From NCBI GenBank assembly GCA_022641095.1, contig JALCDB010000001.1, positions 124,001-188,000 of the forward strand: DNA of 64,000 bases, read 5' to 3'. This document shows, in pieces, positions 17,747 through 25,170 of the stretch (its first letter is position 1; each line of letters starts with the position of its first letter). A program made the position numbers and the translations under genes. The notes under the pieces were generated by a model, which did not search any database, had not been told where the DNA came from, and was given only the letters and a program-made list of their open reading frames with translations. Source of the DNA: Bacilli bacterium. Lineage in GTDB: Bacteria; Bacillota_I; Bacilli_A; RFN20; CAG-826.

Positions 17747-19189
17747 ATGATTAAAAACATTGCATTCTACCAAACCGATGCGACGGGCGCCGTGGTCACC
17801 GCGGACTTCTATCCGCTCGACCCGTGCGACTCGCTAGTCGGCATCCTCACTCAGGGCGCGACGGCTTTGTCCGCCGACGCCATGGCGGCTGGGCTGGCCG
17901 CCTACCTGTCCGCTCAGTCCGAGTCGCCCATGGCCTCTAGGGCTAGGGCCGCCGCCGTCGGCGCCATGAGCCCGACCGCTGGCCGATACTACTACGCCGC
18001 CGACATGGACGCCGAGCACACCTACTCGACGTACACCCACACTAGGCCGCAGGACGCCACCAACGCCAAGTGGTTGCTGGGGTGGCTCCTTAGGGAGGCT
18101 TTGGGCTTCCGCAAGTGCGACCGATGCGGTAAATGGATTAGCCCGACCCACCGCGACGACTGCTCCCGCTACGACGGCGAGCACCGCTACTGCAACGCCT
18201 GCGTCGCCGCGATGCCGCATTTCATCGAGGTCTACGGCTACCACGACGACACGACGGGCTCGGGGACCGCCGGGGCCGTCCGCGGCGACAACGGCTCGAC
18301 CTACGCTTTCGTGGCCGACGGCGACGAGACCCCCGCCGAGCGCTCCGAGACCATAGGCTTCGAGCTCGAGGCTTCCAACCAGTCTACGGACCTTCAGGTC
18401 CGCAACGGAAGCCGCTACGGCTTCTACTCGACCGACGCCTACTGGGCCATCCGCTCGCACTTCAAGCACGAGCGGGACGGCTCCATCGGGCAGGGCGTCG
18501 AGTTCATCTCTCAGGTATGGACCGCCAAGCACTTCCGAGACTCTCAGGACGTCGAGACCCTTTGCGAGTGCGCCAAGTCCATCGGGGCCGACGACGCCGA
18601 CGGGCGGACGGGGCTCCACTTCCACCTAGCCAAGACCATGTTCGGGGCCGACGCGTTCGAGCAGGCCAAAACGGTCCTGAAGGTCATCGCGTTCGTAACC
18701 GAGTACAAGGACGACTTCATCCGCCTGAGCAAGCGCGAGGTGAGCCACATGAACTACTGCAAGATGGTACCGATGGAAGTCGTCAATTCCGTTTGGTCCG
18801 AGGTCAAGGCGATGGAGGCTTCGGGCTCCAACCCGTTCGCCTGCTACCGCTCGTTCGGGGCGCCAGCCGCCGAGCGCCGCCCGCTCCCCAACTACATGAG
18901 CAACTACTTCACGTTCGGGAACGACCACAGCCTGTTCGTCAACTGCCGCGGCGTCGGCCCTACAATCGAGTTCCGCTTCCTCAAGTCGACGACGGACCCG
19001 CGCCTCATCCGCGACTACGCCGAGTTCCTCATGGGGCTAGTCAAGTCGCTCCGCTCCGTCAAGTTCGAGAAGATTTACGCGCTGGGTCAGGCCACCAAGG
19101 CCGTGCCAGCCGACACCATGGCCCGCATACGGGCGATGGGATGCTTCCTCAAGACGCACGCCATCATCACGAAAGGTAAGGCTTACTGA
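17747..19189 (+). CDS. Phage amidoligase (glutamine synthetase-fold, Amidoligase_2-like), 480 aa
   Basis: Predicted ATP-dependent ligase forming an amide/peptide bond. The C-terminal two-thirds shows the amidoligase signature: SETIGFELEAS near residue 202, GLHFHLAKT near 289, NDHSLFVNC near 388 and PTIEFRFLKSTTD near 405. These are the conserved Glu, His and Glu-x-Arg positions of the family. Before it, residues about 120-155 hold CDRCGKW and CNACVA, which with an intervening His/Cys make a probable zinc ribbon. Start at 17747 with GAAAGGAG; a longer in-frame ORF upstream runs through the leader hairpin and is rejected. Two genes on is a class II glutamine amidotransferase, the partner often seen with amidoligases. 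Substrate unknown. Very rich in C-ending codons. Confidence 0.82.
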   Translation: MIKNIAFYQTDATGAVVTADFYPLDPCDSLVGILTQGATALSADAMAAGLAAYLSAQSESPMASRARAAAVGAMSPTAGRYYYAADMDAEHTYSTYTHTRPQDATNAKWLLGWLLREALGFRKCDRCGKWISPTHRDDCSRYDGEHRYCNACVAAMPHFIEVYGYHDDTTGSGTAGAVRGDNGSTYAFVADGDETPAERSETIGFELEASNQSTDLQVRNGSRYGFYSTDAYWAIRSHFKHERDGSIGQGVEFISQVWTAKHFRDSQDVETLCECAKSIGADDADGRTGLHFHLAKTMFGADAFEQAKTVLKVIAFVTEYKDDFIRLSKREVSHMNYCKMVPMEVVNSVWSEVKAMEASGSNPFACYRSFGAPAAERRPLPNYMSNYFTFGNDHSLFVNCRGVGPTIEFRFLKSTTDPRLIRDYAEFLMGLVKSLRSVKFEKIYALGQATKAVPADTMARIRAMGCFLKTHAIITKGKAY

Positions 19190-19214
19190 GCCCCCTATGA
19201 AAGGAAAAACCAAA

Positions 19215-19532
19215 ATGGAAAAGCAATTCATCGACTACAAGGCGTGGTGCGCCGCCCGGGGCAAACGCCCTCAGGACGCCGCCAGCCTGAGCGGGTACGC
19301 CCGCGAGAGGAAAGCCGCCGTCATGGCCCGCGCCATCGACATGGGAGAGTTCGACTACTTCGGGCGGTGCTATATGAAGAACCGCCACTACTACCGCTAC
19401 GACGAGGACGCTATGCGGGTGGTGCCCGTGTCAATCTGCCAACTCGCTTCCGACTACGACATGTGCATGAAGGACGACGACCTCAGGCCATCGGTCATGG
19501 AAGCCGAGGCGGAAATGGCCCTAGCGGCCTAG
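19215..19532 (+). CDS. Small unknown protein of the amidoligase cassette, 105 aa
   Basis: Lies between the amidoligase and the glutamine amidotransferase genes, 25 bases after the former. The start at 19215 follows GAAAGGA. An in-frame ATG at 19197 overlaps that RBS and is less likely. The sequence has aromatic and acidic residues (CYMKNRHYYRYDEDA, ASDYDMCMKDDD) and two helical regions. No family is recognised. As the only gene between ligase and glutaminase, it may be their protein substrate or an adaptor, but this is conjecture. Confidence 0.65.
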   Translation: MEKQFIDYKAWCAARGKRPQDAASLSGYARERKAAVMARAIDMGEFDYFGRCYMKNRHYYRYDEDAMRVVPVSICQLASDYDMCMKDDDLRPSVMEAEAEMALAA

Positions 19533-19546
19533 GAAGGGGAAAGACA

Positions 19547-20395
19547 ATGTGCATCATCGTTTACAAGCCCGCAGGCGTCAAGATGCCGAGCGGCAAAGTC
19601 CTGTCCGACTGCTACAGCCACAACCACGACGGCGCGGGGTACATGCTCCCGAAAGGCGGCATGGTTTCCATCCGCAAGGGGTTCATGAAGTACGCAGACT
19701 TCAAGGCCGCCATCGACTCCGAGGGTGACCTCACCGAGGTCCCGGTGGTCATGCACTTCCGCATCACCACCCAAGGCGGCGTCCAGCGCGGCCTGTGCCA
19801 CCCGTTCCCCGTGTGCGGCTCCTACAAGCACATGCTCGGGACCGAGCAGGCGTGCAACGTGGCCGTCGCCCACAACGGGATAATCACCCACTGCTCGTCC
19901 TTCAAGGTCAAGGACCACAACGACACGATGGAATGGATTAAGCGCTTCGCCGACCCCGTCATCGCCAACGACCCCAACTGGTCCAAATCCTCAAAGAAGG
20001 TCCGCATCCTGAAGGACCCCGCCGTCAGCGGCGGATACAACAAGTTCGCCATCATGAGCCGCAACGGCCACGTCGTCATAATCGGCGACTTCGTCAAGGA
20101 CGGCGGTTGCTGGTTCTCAAACTCCTCTTACAAGTCCGACTACGGGGCCGCGAAGACCTGCTTCGTCAGTTCTTTCGAACTGGCCTGCGACTGGATGGAG
20201 AGGCGTGGATGGCTGGACAAGGGAGCCAAGAAGCCCGAGCCCAAGCAAATGAGCCTGCTGGAACCCGACGACGACGGATGCCTAGACGATGACGACGACT
20301 ACGAAATGGGCTACAGCGACGGCTACGAGCAGGCGAGGGACGACTTCGGGGACGACCCCGAGAACGTCGATTCCAAAGGCCGCAGGGGCCGCTGA
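19547..20395 (+). CDS. Class II glutamine amidotransferase (Ntn hydrolase) of phage cassette, 282 aa
   Basis: Would release ammonia from glutamine, or hydrolyse/transfer a related amide. Begins M-C-IIVYKPAG, placing the nucleophile Cys at position 2 as in GlmS/AsnB/PurF after Met removal. Further class II motifs are NHDGAGY (26-32), HFRITTQG (70-77, the H-x-R-x-x-T loop) and AHNGII (108-113). After about residue 180 there is no synthase domain, only a short region and an acidic tail (DDDGCLDDDDDYE), so this is a stand-alone glutaminase. The start codon was chosen because Cys2 is required and GGAAGGGG precedes it. A much longer same-frame ORF from 19244 is not the gene. Likely works with the amidoligase. 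Confidence 0.85.
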   Translation: MCIIVYKPAGVKMPSGKVLSDCYSHNHDGAGYMLPKGGMVSIRKGFMKYADFKAAIDSEGDLTEVPVVMHFRITTQGGVQRGLCHPFPVCGSYKHMLGTEQACNVAVAHNGIITHCSSFKVKDHNDTMEWIKRFADPVIANDPNWSKSSKKVRILKDPAVSGGYNKFAIMSRNGHVVIIGDFVKDGGCWFSNSSYKSDYGAAKTCFVSSFELACDWMERRGWLDKGAKKPEPKQMSLLEPDDDGCLDDDDDYEMGYSDGYEQARDDFGDDPENVDSKGRRGR

Positions 20396-20415
20396 AAGGA
20401 AAGGAGGCAAGCAAC

Positions 20416-20586
20416 ATGGAAAACTACATCGTAAACAAGACGTTCGCAAACAACCGCGAGTGCGAGGAGTGGGAAGCCAAGAACATCCCGAACCGCACCT
20501 ACAAAGGCAAGATGGTCCTGATGGTTGGACATCAATCCGAATGCGGCAAAGACGAGATAACGATAACCAACATAATGGTTTGCTGA
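20416..20586 (+). CDS. Very small cassette protein, 56 aa
   Basis: ATG at 20416, preceded by AAGGAGG, opens a 56-codon frame ending TGA at 20584-20586, 14 bases before the next gene's ATG. The product starts MENYIVNKTFANNRECEEWE and ends TITNIMVC. Spacing and RBS match its neighbours, so it is probably real. Contains three cysteines; unknown function. Confidence 0.6.
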   Translation: MENYIVNKTFANNRECEEWEAKNIPNRTYKGKMVLMVGHQSECGKDEITITNIMVC

Positions 20587-20599
20587 AAGGAGCAAAACA

Positions 20600-20992
20600 A
20601 TGGAAAACAAGAAAATAGTAATCGGGGTCCTAGCGACACCGACGCCGAACGGGACGAAGGTAGAGAGAGCCGAGTTCACCGACACGCTCGACGGCTGGCA
20701 CGAGGCGCTGGGATGCGACTGCATAGACATCCAAGACCGCCGCGTGCTGGGCTCGGCCAAGCATTTCGACTTCGTGCTGGACGACGAGGGCCTGTACAAG
20801 CCCATGCCCATGCCGTCGTGCGTGACCGTGAACGCAAGCGGGCTGATAATCGAGCACTTCGTAGGGAAGGTGGCCGTCGTCAGGCACGACCGGAACGGGA
20901 ACCTAGTGTCCCTAACCGAGGACGAGGTGGCGGCTGTCATGTCTAGCGTAAGGAGAGCGGGGGCGCTGAAGTTCCTCGCCATCCGGCTGTGA
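20600..20992 (+). CDS. DUF3846-like phage protein, 130 aa
   Basis: The core DTLDGWHEALGCDCIDI...FDFVLDDEGLYKPMPMP resembles DUF3846 proteins, small phage/plasmid products in which a 'vggxie' region is followed by a 'n-eeg-k-lp-n' motif. GAAAGGAG precedes the start. Fourth visible product of the rightward cassette. Molecular role of the family is unknown. Confidence 0.6.
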   Translation: MENKKIVIGVLATPTPNGTKVERAEFTDTLDGWHEALGCDCIDIQDRRVLGSAKHFDFVLDDEGLYKPMPMPSCVTVNASGLIIEHFVGKVAVVRHDRNGNLVSLTEDEVAAVMSSVRRAGALKFLAIRL

Positions 20993-21023
20993 GGCCCCCA
21001 GCGGGCCGGAAAGGAAAGAACCA

Positions 21024-21458
21024 ATGAAATACACAATCTACTACCATTACGGGAACGACGGCAGGGACGAGGCCATGGCAGAGAAGGACTTCGGCTCCGA
21101 CGGGGAAGCGCTCAAATACTGCGAAATGCTGGAGGACCACATGGACTCATCCGACATCGAACTGGGCGACTGGTACTTCGCGAAGCGCTCGGAATTGCCA
21201 AAACGAAAGGAAGGTGGGATAATGTTGGGCGAAAAGGCGGTGAAAAACATGGCTAGAAAGCAATTCACACCATCCGAGAGGCTACGCAGGATGAACTCCT
21301 ACAACGCCCAATACTCGAAGGAGCACTACACCAACATAGCGATGAAACTGAGCAAGAAGGACGAGGCCGACGTGTTGGGATGGCTTGACGCGCAGCCGAA
21401 CAGGAAGGCCGCGATAGTCGCCCTCATACGGGCCGAGATAGCGAACGGCAGCAAATAG
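21024..21458 (+). CDS. Cassette protein with RHH-like C-terminal half, 144 aa
   Basis: Last gene of the rightward operon. Residues 1-60 are acidic (TIYYHYGNDGRDEAMAEKDFG). The second half (YSKEHYTNIAMKLSKKDEADVLGWLDAQPNRKAAIVALIRAEI) looks like a short strand plus two helices, as in ribbon-helix-helix phage proteins. An internal ATG at 21222 has its own strong GGAAGGTGGG site, so the second half could also be made alone (about 78 aa). Unknown function. Confidence 0.6.
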   Translation: MKYTIYYHYGNDGRDEAMAEKDFGSDGEALKYCEMLEDHMDSSDIELGDWYFAKRSELPKRKEGGIMLGEKAVKNMARKQFTPSERLRRMNSYNAQYSKEHYTNIAMKLSKKDEADVLGWLDAQPNRKAAIVALIRAEIANGSK

Positions 21459-21480
21459 CCGCAGCGAAAACGCGAAAAGA

Positions 21481-21513
21481 AAACGCCAACCGCAGCAACG
21501 GAAGGCGTTTTTT
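21481..21513 (+). terminator. Bidirectional terminator between converging phage operons
   Basis: AAACGCC (21481-21487) pairs with GGCGTTT (21504-21510), followed by TTTTTTC on the + strand. On the - strand the stem is followed by TCTTTTC. It lies exactly between the end of the rightward cassette and the end of the leftward early operon. Confidence 0.75.
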
Positions 21514-21515
21514 CT

Positions 21516-21755
21516 TCATCCCAAGAAGTCGGAAGACAGCGGGACGGGGATTATCTTGGCGTCCCGCGAATCGAACAGCGTCCAGCAATCATCCAAAAAG
21601 GCCCGTAGGCGCGTTTCGCTGTCGAAGGCGAGGAACATTACGCTCGGCCCCGCCTTGCCCCGCAGGATGCCCCCGTTTGCGTTTTTGACCGCATTTGCGA
21701 CCTTGTCGGGGTCAGTCGGCTCCACGCAGTAGAAGATACATCGCATTTTTCTCAT
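21516..21755 (-). CDS. Small phage protein, 79-81 aa
   Basis: Last gene of the leftward early operon. GGGAGG fits best with the ATG at 21755. An ATG two codons upstream (21761) is only three bases from it. The sequence reads MRCIFYCVEPTDPDKVANAVKNANGG...VMFLAFDSETRLRAFLDDCW, an alpha/beta pattern like a small ferredoxin-type fold. I recognise no family. Confidence 0.6.
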   Translation of the reverse strand: MRKMRCIFYCVEPTDPDKVANAVKNANGGILRGKAGPSVMFLAFDSETRLRAFLDDCWTLFDSRDAKIIPVPLSSDFLG

Positions 21756-21840
21756 GGTCATTTGCCTCCCAATGGATTATAGCATCGAGGCGCCCGGCTG
21801 GCTCCTCTCGCGTACGTGTGCTTGCGTAAGCGTGCAGGCG

Positions 21841-22293
21841 TCAGTCCCTGCTCAGGCTCCTGATGGTGACGCTCGTCCTCGGCGACTCGTCGTATTTCTT
21901 CATGACAAGGAGCGTAATAACCTGCGAATCGTCGGCGAAAGCCACTCCGTTCAGCCCATCCAGAATCGACTTCGCCAGATTGTCGCAGTCAGGCTTCTTC
22001 ACGTGAGCTTCGAGCCCAGACAGCTTCATCCTCCCGTGCTTGTTGGGCTCTCCCTTCGAGTTGTAGTCGGACTTGTTCAGCGGGAACCTAGCGGTAATCG
22101 TTACCATAAGAGGCCCTGAGAACTGTGGCTCTCCCGGGCACTCGTTCGCGTACGCAAGCGCGACGTAGGACTCGAATGCCGCCGTCTTCTTGGGCGTATA
22201 GACGTGGGCGAACCCGCGTATCACGCTGGCTTTCGGCCTTTGCTTCGCAACGGGGATGCCCGGAACCACGAACGTCGCTGTCCTATTTGCCAT
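21841..22293 (-). CDS. rusA: RusA-type Holliday junction resolvase
   Basis: Cleaves Holliday junctions in phage recombination/replication intermediates. The signature KKPDCDNLAKSILDGLNG (about residues 97-114) followed by FADDSQV contains the catalytic aspartates of RusA. The N-terminus VVPGIPVAKQRPKA is also typical. 150 aa is slightly longer than E. coli RusA (120). Start chosen at 22293, where GGAGGA lies eight bases upstream, giving an 11-base overlap with the ASCH gene. Confidence 0.88.
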   Translation of the reverse strand: MANRTATFVVPGIPVAKQRPKASVIRGFAHVYTPKKTAAFESYVALAYANECPGEPQFSGPLMVTITARFPLNKSDYNSKGEPNKHGRMKLSGLEAHVKKPDCDNLAKSILDGLNGVAFADDSQVITLLVMKKYDESPRTSVTIRSLSRD

Positions 22294-22804
22294 TCCAGAA
22301 ATCCTCCAATTCGTCCTGAGTCGGCTCGTGCGCTCTGGAATCGACTGCGTAGCACCAAGACTGTGGAGCCCTCTTGATGCCGAAATCACCAAGCGCCATA
22401 GGTGTCTCGAATAGTTGCAGTCCCTCGACCTTCCACAGGTAAAGCGTGCCCGTGCCAGCATAGCGTTCGGCCTCGTCGGTGCTTATGCCGGTCATCTTCT
22501 CCACGAATGGCCGGTTAATTCCCATGTGATATGGGCACTCGTTGGTAGACCAATGGTCTCCTAGCCTCCCATCGACGTATTTGCTGAAATAAACCTGACG
22601 AAGGACAAATTTTCCCGCAATCTTCCCGGAAAGCGGATGATGCTTTTTACCGCTGGCGGCTCCTTTAGTCACGTATAGATACACCTCAACCGGCTCATCT
22701 GAATCGCTTTCCTTTGGATACGTCTTCCTTAGTTCAAGCGTCTTTTGGCCCAAGGCAATCATGTCGAAGAACCTCGGCCTAATGCTTAGAATTACCTTTC
22801 GCAT
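22283..22804 (-). CDS. ASCH-domain phage protein, 173 aa
   Basis: The opening VILSIRPRFFDMIALGQKTLELRKTYP is the classic start of ASCH (PUA-like) domains, which bind or modify RNA/nucleosides. Phage members of this type often have the same ELRK core followed by VEVYLYVT and GKIAGKFVL. The C-terminal half contains a strand pattern with WKVEGL. Overlaps both neighbours. Substrate unknown. Confidence 0.7.
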   Translation of the reverse strand: MRKVILSIRPRFFDMIALGQKTLELRKTYPKESDSDEPVEVYLYVTKGAASGKKHHPLSGKIAGKFVLRQVYFSKYVDGRLGDHWSTNECPYHMGINRPFVEKMTGISTDEAERYAGTGTLYLWKVEGLQLFETPMALGDFGIKRAPQSWCYAVDSRAHEPTQDELEDFWNGK

Positions 22805-23282
22805 TTAGAATCCTCCTTTCCTTCCTGTTGAAGTTGTCTCCGTACCTTTCGTGCAGGAAATCGGCTTTTTCCTTCGGGGTTTGCGAATCCATCATGATGC
22901 CCGCGATTGCGCTGACGTCGCTCGAGCTCACTCCCTTCACGCCTACGTACTCAGGCGGGGGAAGCGGAAGCGGTTCCTCAGTCGGCCTCCAGATGTGGAG
23001 GCATGTTTCGCAGTTGTTCACGTAGTCCTCTTTCCGTGGATGGTACTCCACGCAAGCCTCGTCTTCCCTCCAAAACATGTCCTTGAACCTGCACACAAGG
23101 TCCCAGTCGGGGGTTTTCCTTCCAGAAACCGATAGATGCTCCCATCCTCCGTAAGAAGAAAAGCACACGTTCCAGCGCTTTTGCGTGAGAGGGTCAGTCC
23201 AATAGCCGAAGAACCCTCCAACGTCGTCGCTACGTTTGACCACTAGATTCGGAATGCTGATTATTTCCTTAAATGTTCTCAT
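22779..23282 (-). CDS. Conserved phage protein of unknown function (DUF7694-like), 167 aa
   Basis: WEHLSVSG..TPDWDLVCRFKDMFWREDEACVEYHPRKEDYVNNCETCLHIWRPT is a conserved block I know from many Firmicutes prophages (the protein that 'expects' a YHP..YVN..CLHLW motif). It begins with an ATGA-type overlap on the previous gene. The conserved His/Asp/Trp residues hint at an enzymatic or binding function, but none is established to my knowledge. Confidence 0.65.
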   Translation of the reverse strand: MRTFKEIISIPNLVVKRSDDVGGFFGYWTDPLTQKRWNVCFSSYGGWEHLSVSGRKTPDWDLVCRFKDMFWREDEACVEYHPRKEDYVNNCETCLHIWRPTEEPLPLPPPEYVGVKGVSSSDVSAIAGIMMDSQTPKEKADFLHERYGDNFNRKERRILNAKGNSKH

Positions 23283-23545
23283 AAATCGCTATAAAACTCC
23301 GTATAACTATCTCGGAAGACTTTTCCATCGCACGGATAGCACTCGCCTTTTATGCCTTTGATGATGTAGTAATCGCTTCCATACAAAGTAGGCTCTATGC
23401 CCTCCCAAGAATGGACGACGAATCCGTTTTGCATCTCCTCCCATTTGGTAGAGCCTCGGCTAAGCATAGAGATTATCTCCTCGCGATTTTCCTTCTCGAC
23501 CCTTACGGCTTCGACCGGTATCGGTTTTTTCACATATAATCTCAT
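23279..23545 (-). CDS. Small conserved phage protein with YYIIKGIKGE motif, 88 aa
   Basis: Resembles the widespread phage family MKYRKKPV-EA-...-GD-IIKG-KGE-YPC. Here it reads KKPIPVEAVRVEK near the N-terminus and SDYYIIKGIKGECYPCDGKVF near residue 62. Overlaps the genes on either side by four bases. Function unknown. Confidence 0.65.
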   Translation of the reverse strand: MRLYVKKPIPVEAVRVEKENREEIISMLSRGSTKWEEMQNGFVVHSWEGIEPTLYGSDYYIIKGIKGECYPCDGKVFRDSYTEFYSDL

Positions 23546-23967
23546 TTTTCTTTTTCCTTTTTGGTTAGTTTCTTATCGAATAGAGCTTTAGTCCCAATCG
23601 TCAGTGCGATGCATAGCGGCATGAATGGGGTGAACGGCCCCAGCCAGAACGCCTCACATGTAGCCGCCACCGCATACATCGACTTCGCCAAATCGGTTCC
23701 GGGCGAGCACCATGCTATGACCAGCGGGACCCAAACCTCGCAACCGAGAATCAGCATCCATCCTACGAAAACCAAGATTAGGCGCCAATCATGGCAAGCC
23801 ATCCACAGCCACTGCCACGGCCACTTGACAGCCAGCCATATCCAAGCCCAGAACTTCGCCGACTTCGTCTTCTTGGTGGCTTTGATGCGCTCTTTCTCTA
23901 CGCCCAGAGAACTCTGGTATCGCTCGTAGGCCGCTTTGGCCGCAGACTTCTTTCCGCCGTCGCTCAT
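23542..23967 (-). CDS. Phage membrane protein, 141 aa
   Basis: Start at 23967 forms an ATGA overlap with the RHH gene. A charged N-terminal 35 residues is followed by a tryptophan-rich region (FWAWIWLAVKWPWQWLWMACHDW) and further hydrophobic segments at about 58-85 and 105-130, then a lysine-rich tail KKLTKKEKEK. Probably two to three membrane passes. In an early operon, such a protein could be a superinfection-exclusion factor. This is inference. Confidence 0.6.
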   Translation of the reverse strand: MSDGGKKSAAKAAYERYQSSLGVEKERIKATKKTKSAKFWAWIWLAVKWPWQWLWMACHDWRLILVFVGWMLILGCEVWVPLVIAWCSPGTDLAKSMYAVAATCEAFWLGPFTPFMPLCIALTIGTKALFDKKLTKKEKEK

Positions 23968-24122
23968 CTTTTTGACCTCTTCATGTATTCGTCGACGGCG
24001 AGCCTGACCAATCCGCTGTCGCTGATTCCGCTTTCGCGTGCGTGCTTGCGCACCCAAGCGTCTGCCTCGCGGGAGAACTGAACGGTCATGCACTTCGGGC
24101 ACAGCGGCTCAACGCGCTTCAT
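23964..24122 (-). CDS. Small ribbon-helix-helix protein, 52 aa
   Basis: Begins MKRVEPLCPKC and continues MTVQFSREADAWVRKHARE..GISDSGLVRLAVDEYMK, the strand-helix-helix of Arc/CopG (RHH) DNA-binding domains. GGAGG nine bases before the ATG at 24122 supports the longer start with the CPKC segment. A shorter 41-aa product from the internal Met is also possible. Overlaps the genes on both sides. Probably a phage regulator. Confidence 0.65.
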   Translation of the reverse strand: MKRVEPLCPKCMTVQFSREADAWVRKHARESGISDSGLVRLAVDEYMKRSKR

Positions 24123-24318
24123 CTTCCGGGTCCTCCTCAACGGCGGCTTCGTCCAGTTGCGACCTCAGTTCATCTAAGCCGTTGGCGGTATGCGAGTCTC
24201 CGTCATGGCTTACCCAAACGACTTTGAGACCAGCCTTGATGGTGTAGCTTTCCCACGCTCCCTCGTATTCGGACATCGTCGCAATAATCTCGCCTACAGT
24301 CCCTTTGTTTGGTTTCAT
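24109..24318 (-). CDS. Small phage protein, 69 aa
   Basis: Starts in an ATGA overlap with the acetyltransferase gene. Sequence MKPNKGTVGEIIATMSEYEG..ESYTIKAGLKVVWVSHDGDSH then an acidic helical tail. Beta-rich middle. No family recognised. Confidence 0.6.
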   Translation of the reverse strand: MKPNKGTVGEIIATMSEYEGAWESYTIKAGLKVVWVSHDGDSHTANGLDELRSQLDEAAVEEDPEDEAR

Positions 24319-24743
24319 TTTGCTTCCCTCGGTTTCTTTACGTAGAACCAGTCCCCGTCCCCGTCGGCGTCCTTCTTCCACCACTCGAACTTCCGCCCGT
24401 ATATGGCGCGGGCCAAGGCATTGGTGTTGGAGGCACCGATTGAGATTTGCTCGTAGCATGCGTACCTATCCTTGACGAACGACACTATGGAATTGAAGAT
24501 TCCGTGCCTTCTCCACGATTCAGCCACCCATAGGTAGCAGATTACCGCTTCGTATCCGCGCCAGCAGCAAACCCCGAAGAACGCGATTGGCTCGTTTTTG
24601 CTTCCCTTCCGATACACGTAGTAGAACGATGCCGACAGCAGGTCATCGCGCTTTACCTTCTGCCACAGGTCCGGATGGGCGTCCAGTATCTTCAGCATCG
24701 GCTTGGCGAACAGCGCGTCCACAGGGGCTATTTTGAAAGCCAT
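24315..24743 (-). CDS. GNAT-family acetyltransferase of phage, 142 aa
   Basis: Shows the GNAT order of strands and helices. EPIAFFGVCCWRGYEAVICYLWVAESWRRHGIF contains the beta4/beta5 region with a modified acetyl-CoA loop (usual R/Q-x-x-G-x-G/A, here SWRRHGIF). It is followed by IGASNTNALARAIYGRKFEWW, the typical C-terminal 'N-x-x-A-x-x-x-Y-x-x-x-GF' segment. Starts two bases after the SSB stop. The substrate is unknown. Confidence 0.65.
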   Translation of the reverse strand: MAFKIAPVDALFAKPMLKILDAHPDLWQKVKRDDLLSASFYYVYRKGSKNEPIAFFGVCCWRGYEAVICYLWVAESWRRHGIFNSIVSFVKDRYACYEQISIGASNTNALARAIYGRKFEWWKKDADGDGDWFYVKKPREAK

Positions 24744-24744
24744 C

Positions 24745-25170
24745 TTAGAACGGGAGGTCGTCGTCGGCGACGTCCATGCCCTCCAGATTCTTACCCTGCG
24801 GCTCATCCGGCTTATTGCTCGGCTCGCCGTCGGAGGGGTTGTCCTCGCGCTTGCCGGCGCCCACAAGCGAGACGGATGACGCCACGCACTCGTTGGAGGA
24901 GGCTTGCGTCCCGTCTTTTTTCTGGTACTTTCGGATTTGCCAGCGTCCGGATACTTCGGCGAACATACCTTTCCTTCCGTATTTGGCTATGTAATCGGCA
25001 CTCGTGCCGAAGGCTGTGCAGTCGATGAAGTCGACGTCGTACTCCCCGGTCGACTTGTCCCTGTATTCCCTTCTAACTGCCAGAGAGAAGGTCGAGATGG
25101 ATTTCCCGGTCGCCGCTCTTTTGAGTTCCGGGTCCCTGACCAGTTTGCCGGAGATAATAACTACGTTCAT
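24745..25170 (-). CDS. ssb: Single-stranded DNA-binding protein
   Basis: Protects ssDNA at phage forks and recruits partners. N-terminal OB fold (MNVVIISGKLVRDPELKRAATGKSISTFSLAV) with the usual DFIDCTAFG, YGRKGMFAEVSGRWQIRKY strands, then a flexible acidic linker and the conserved C-terminal tip DDDLPF. 141 aa, normal length. Four-base overlap with the upstream gene. Confidence 0.93.
   Translation of the reverse strand: MNVVIISGKLVRDPELKRAATGKSISTFSLAVRREYRDKSTGEYDVDFIDCTAFGTSADYIAKYGRKGMFAEVSGRWQIRKYQKKDGTQASSNECVASSVSLVGAGKREDNPSDGEPSNKPDEPQGKNLEGMDVADDDLPF

Noticed and set aside
19244..19546. N-terminal 101-codon extension of the class II glutaminase frame
   Set aside because: The extension is an Arg/Pro-rich shadow of the 105-aa gene, and the enzyme needs Cys at position 2 of the mature start at 19547.
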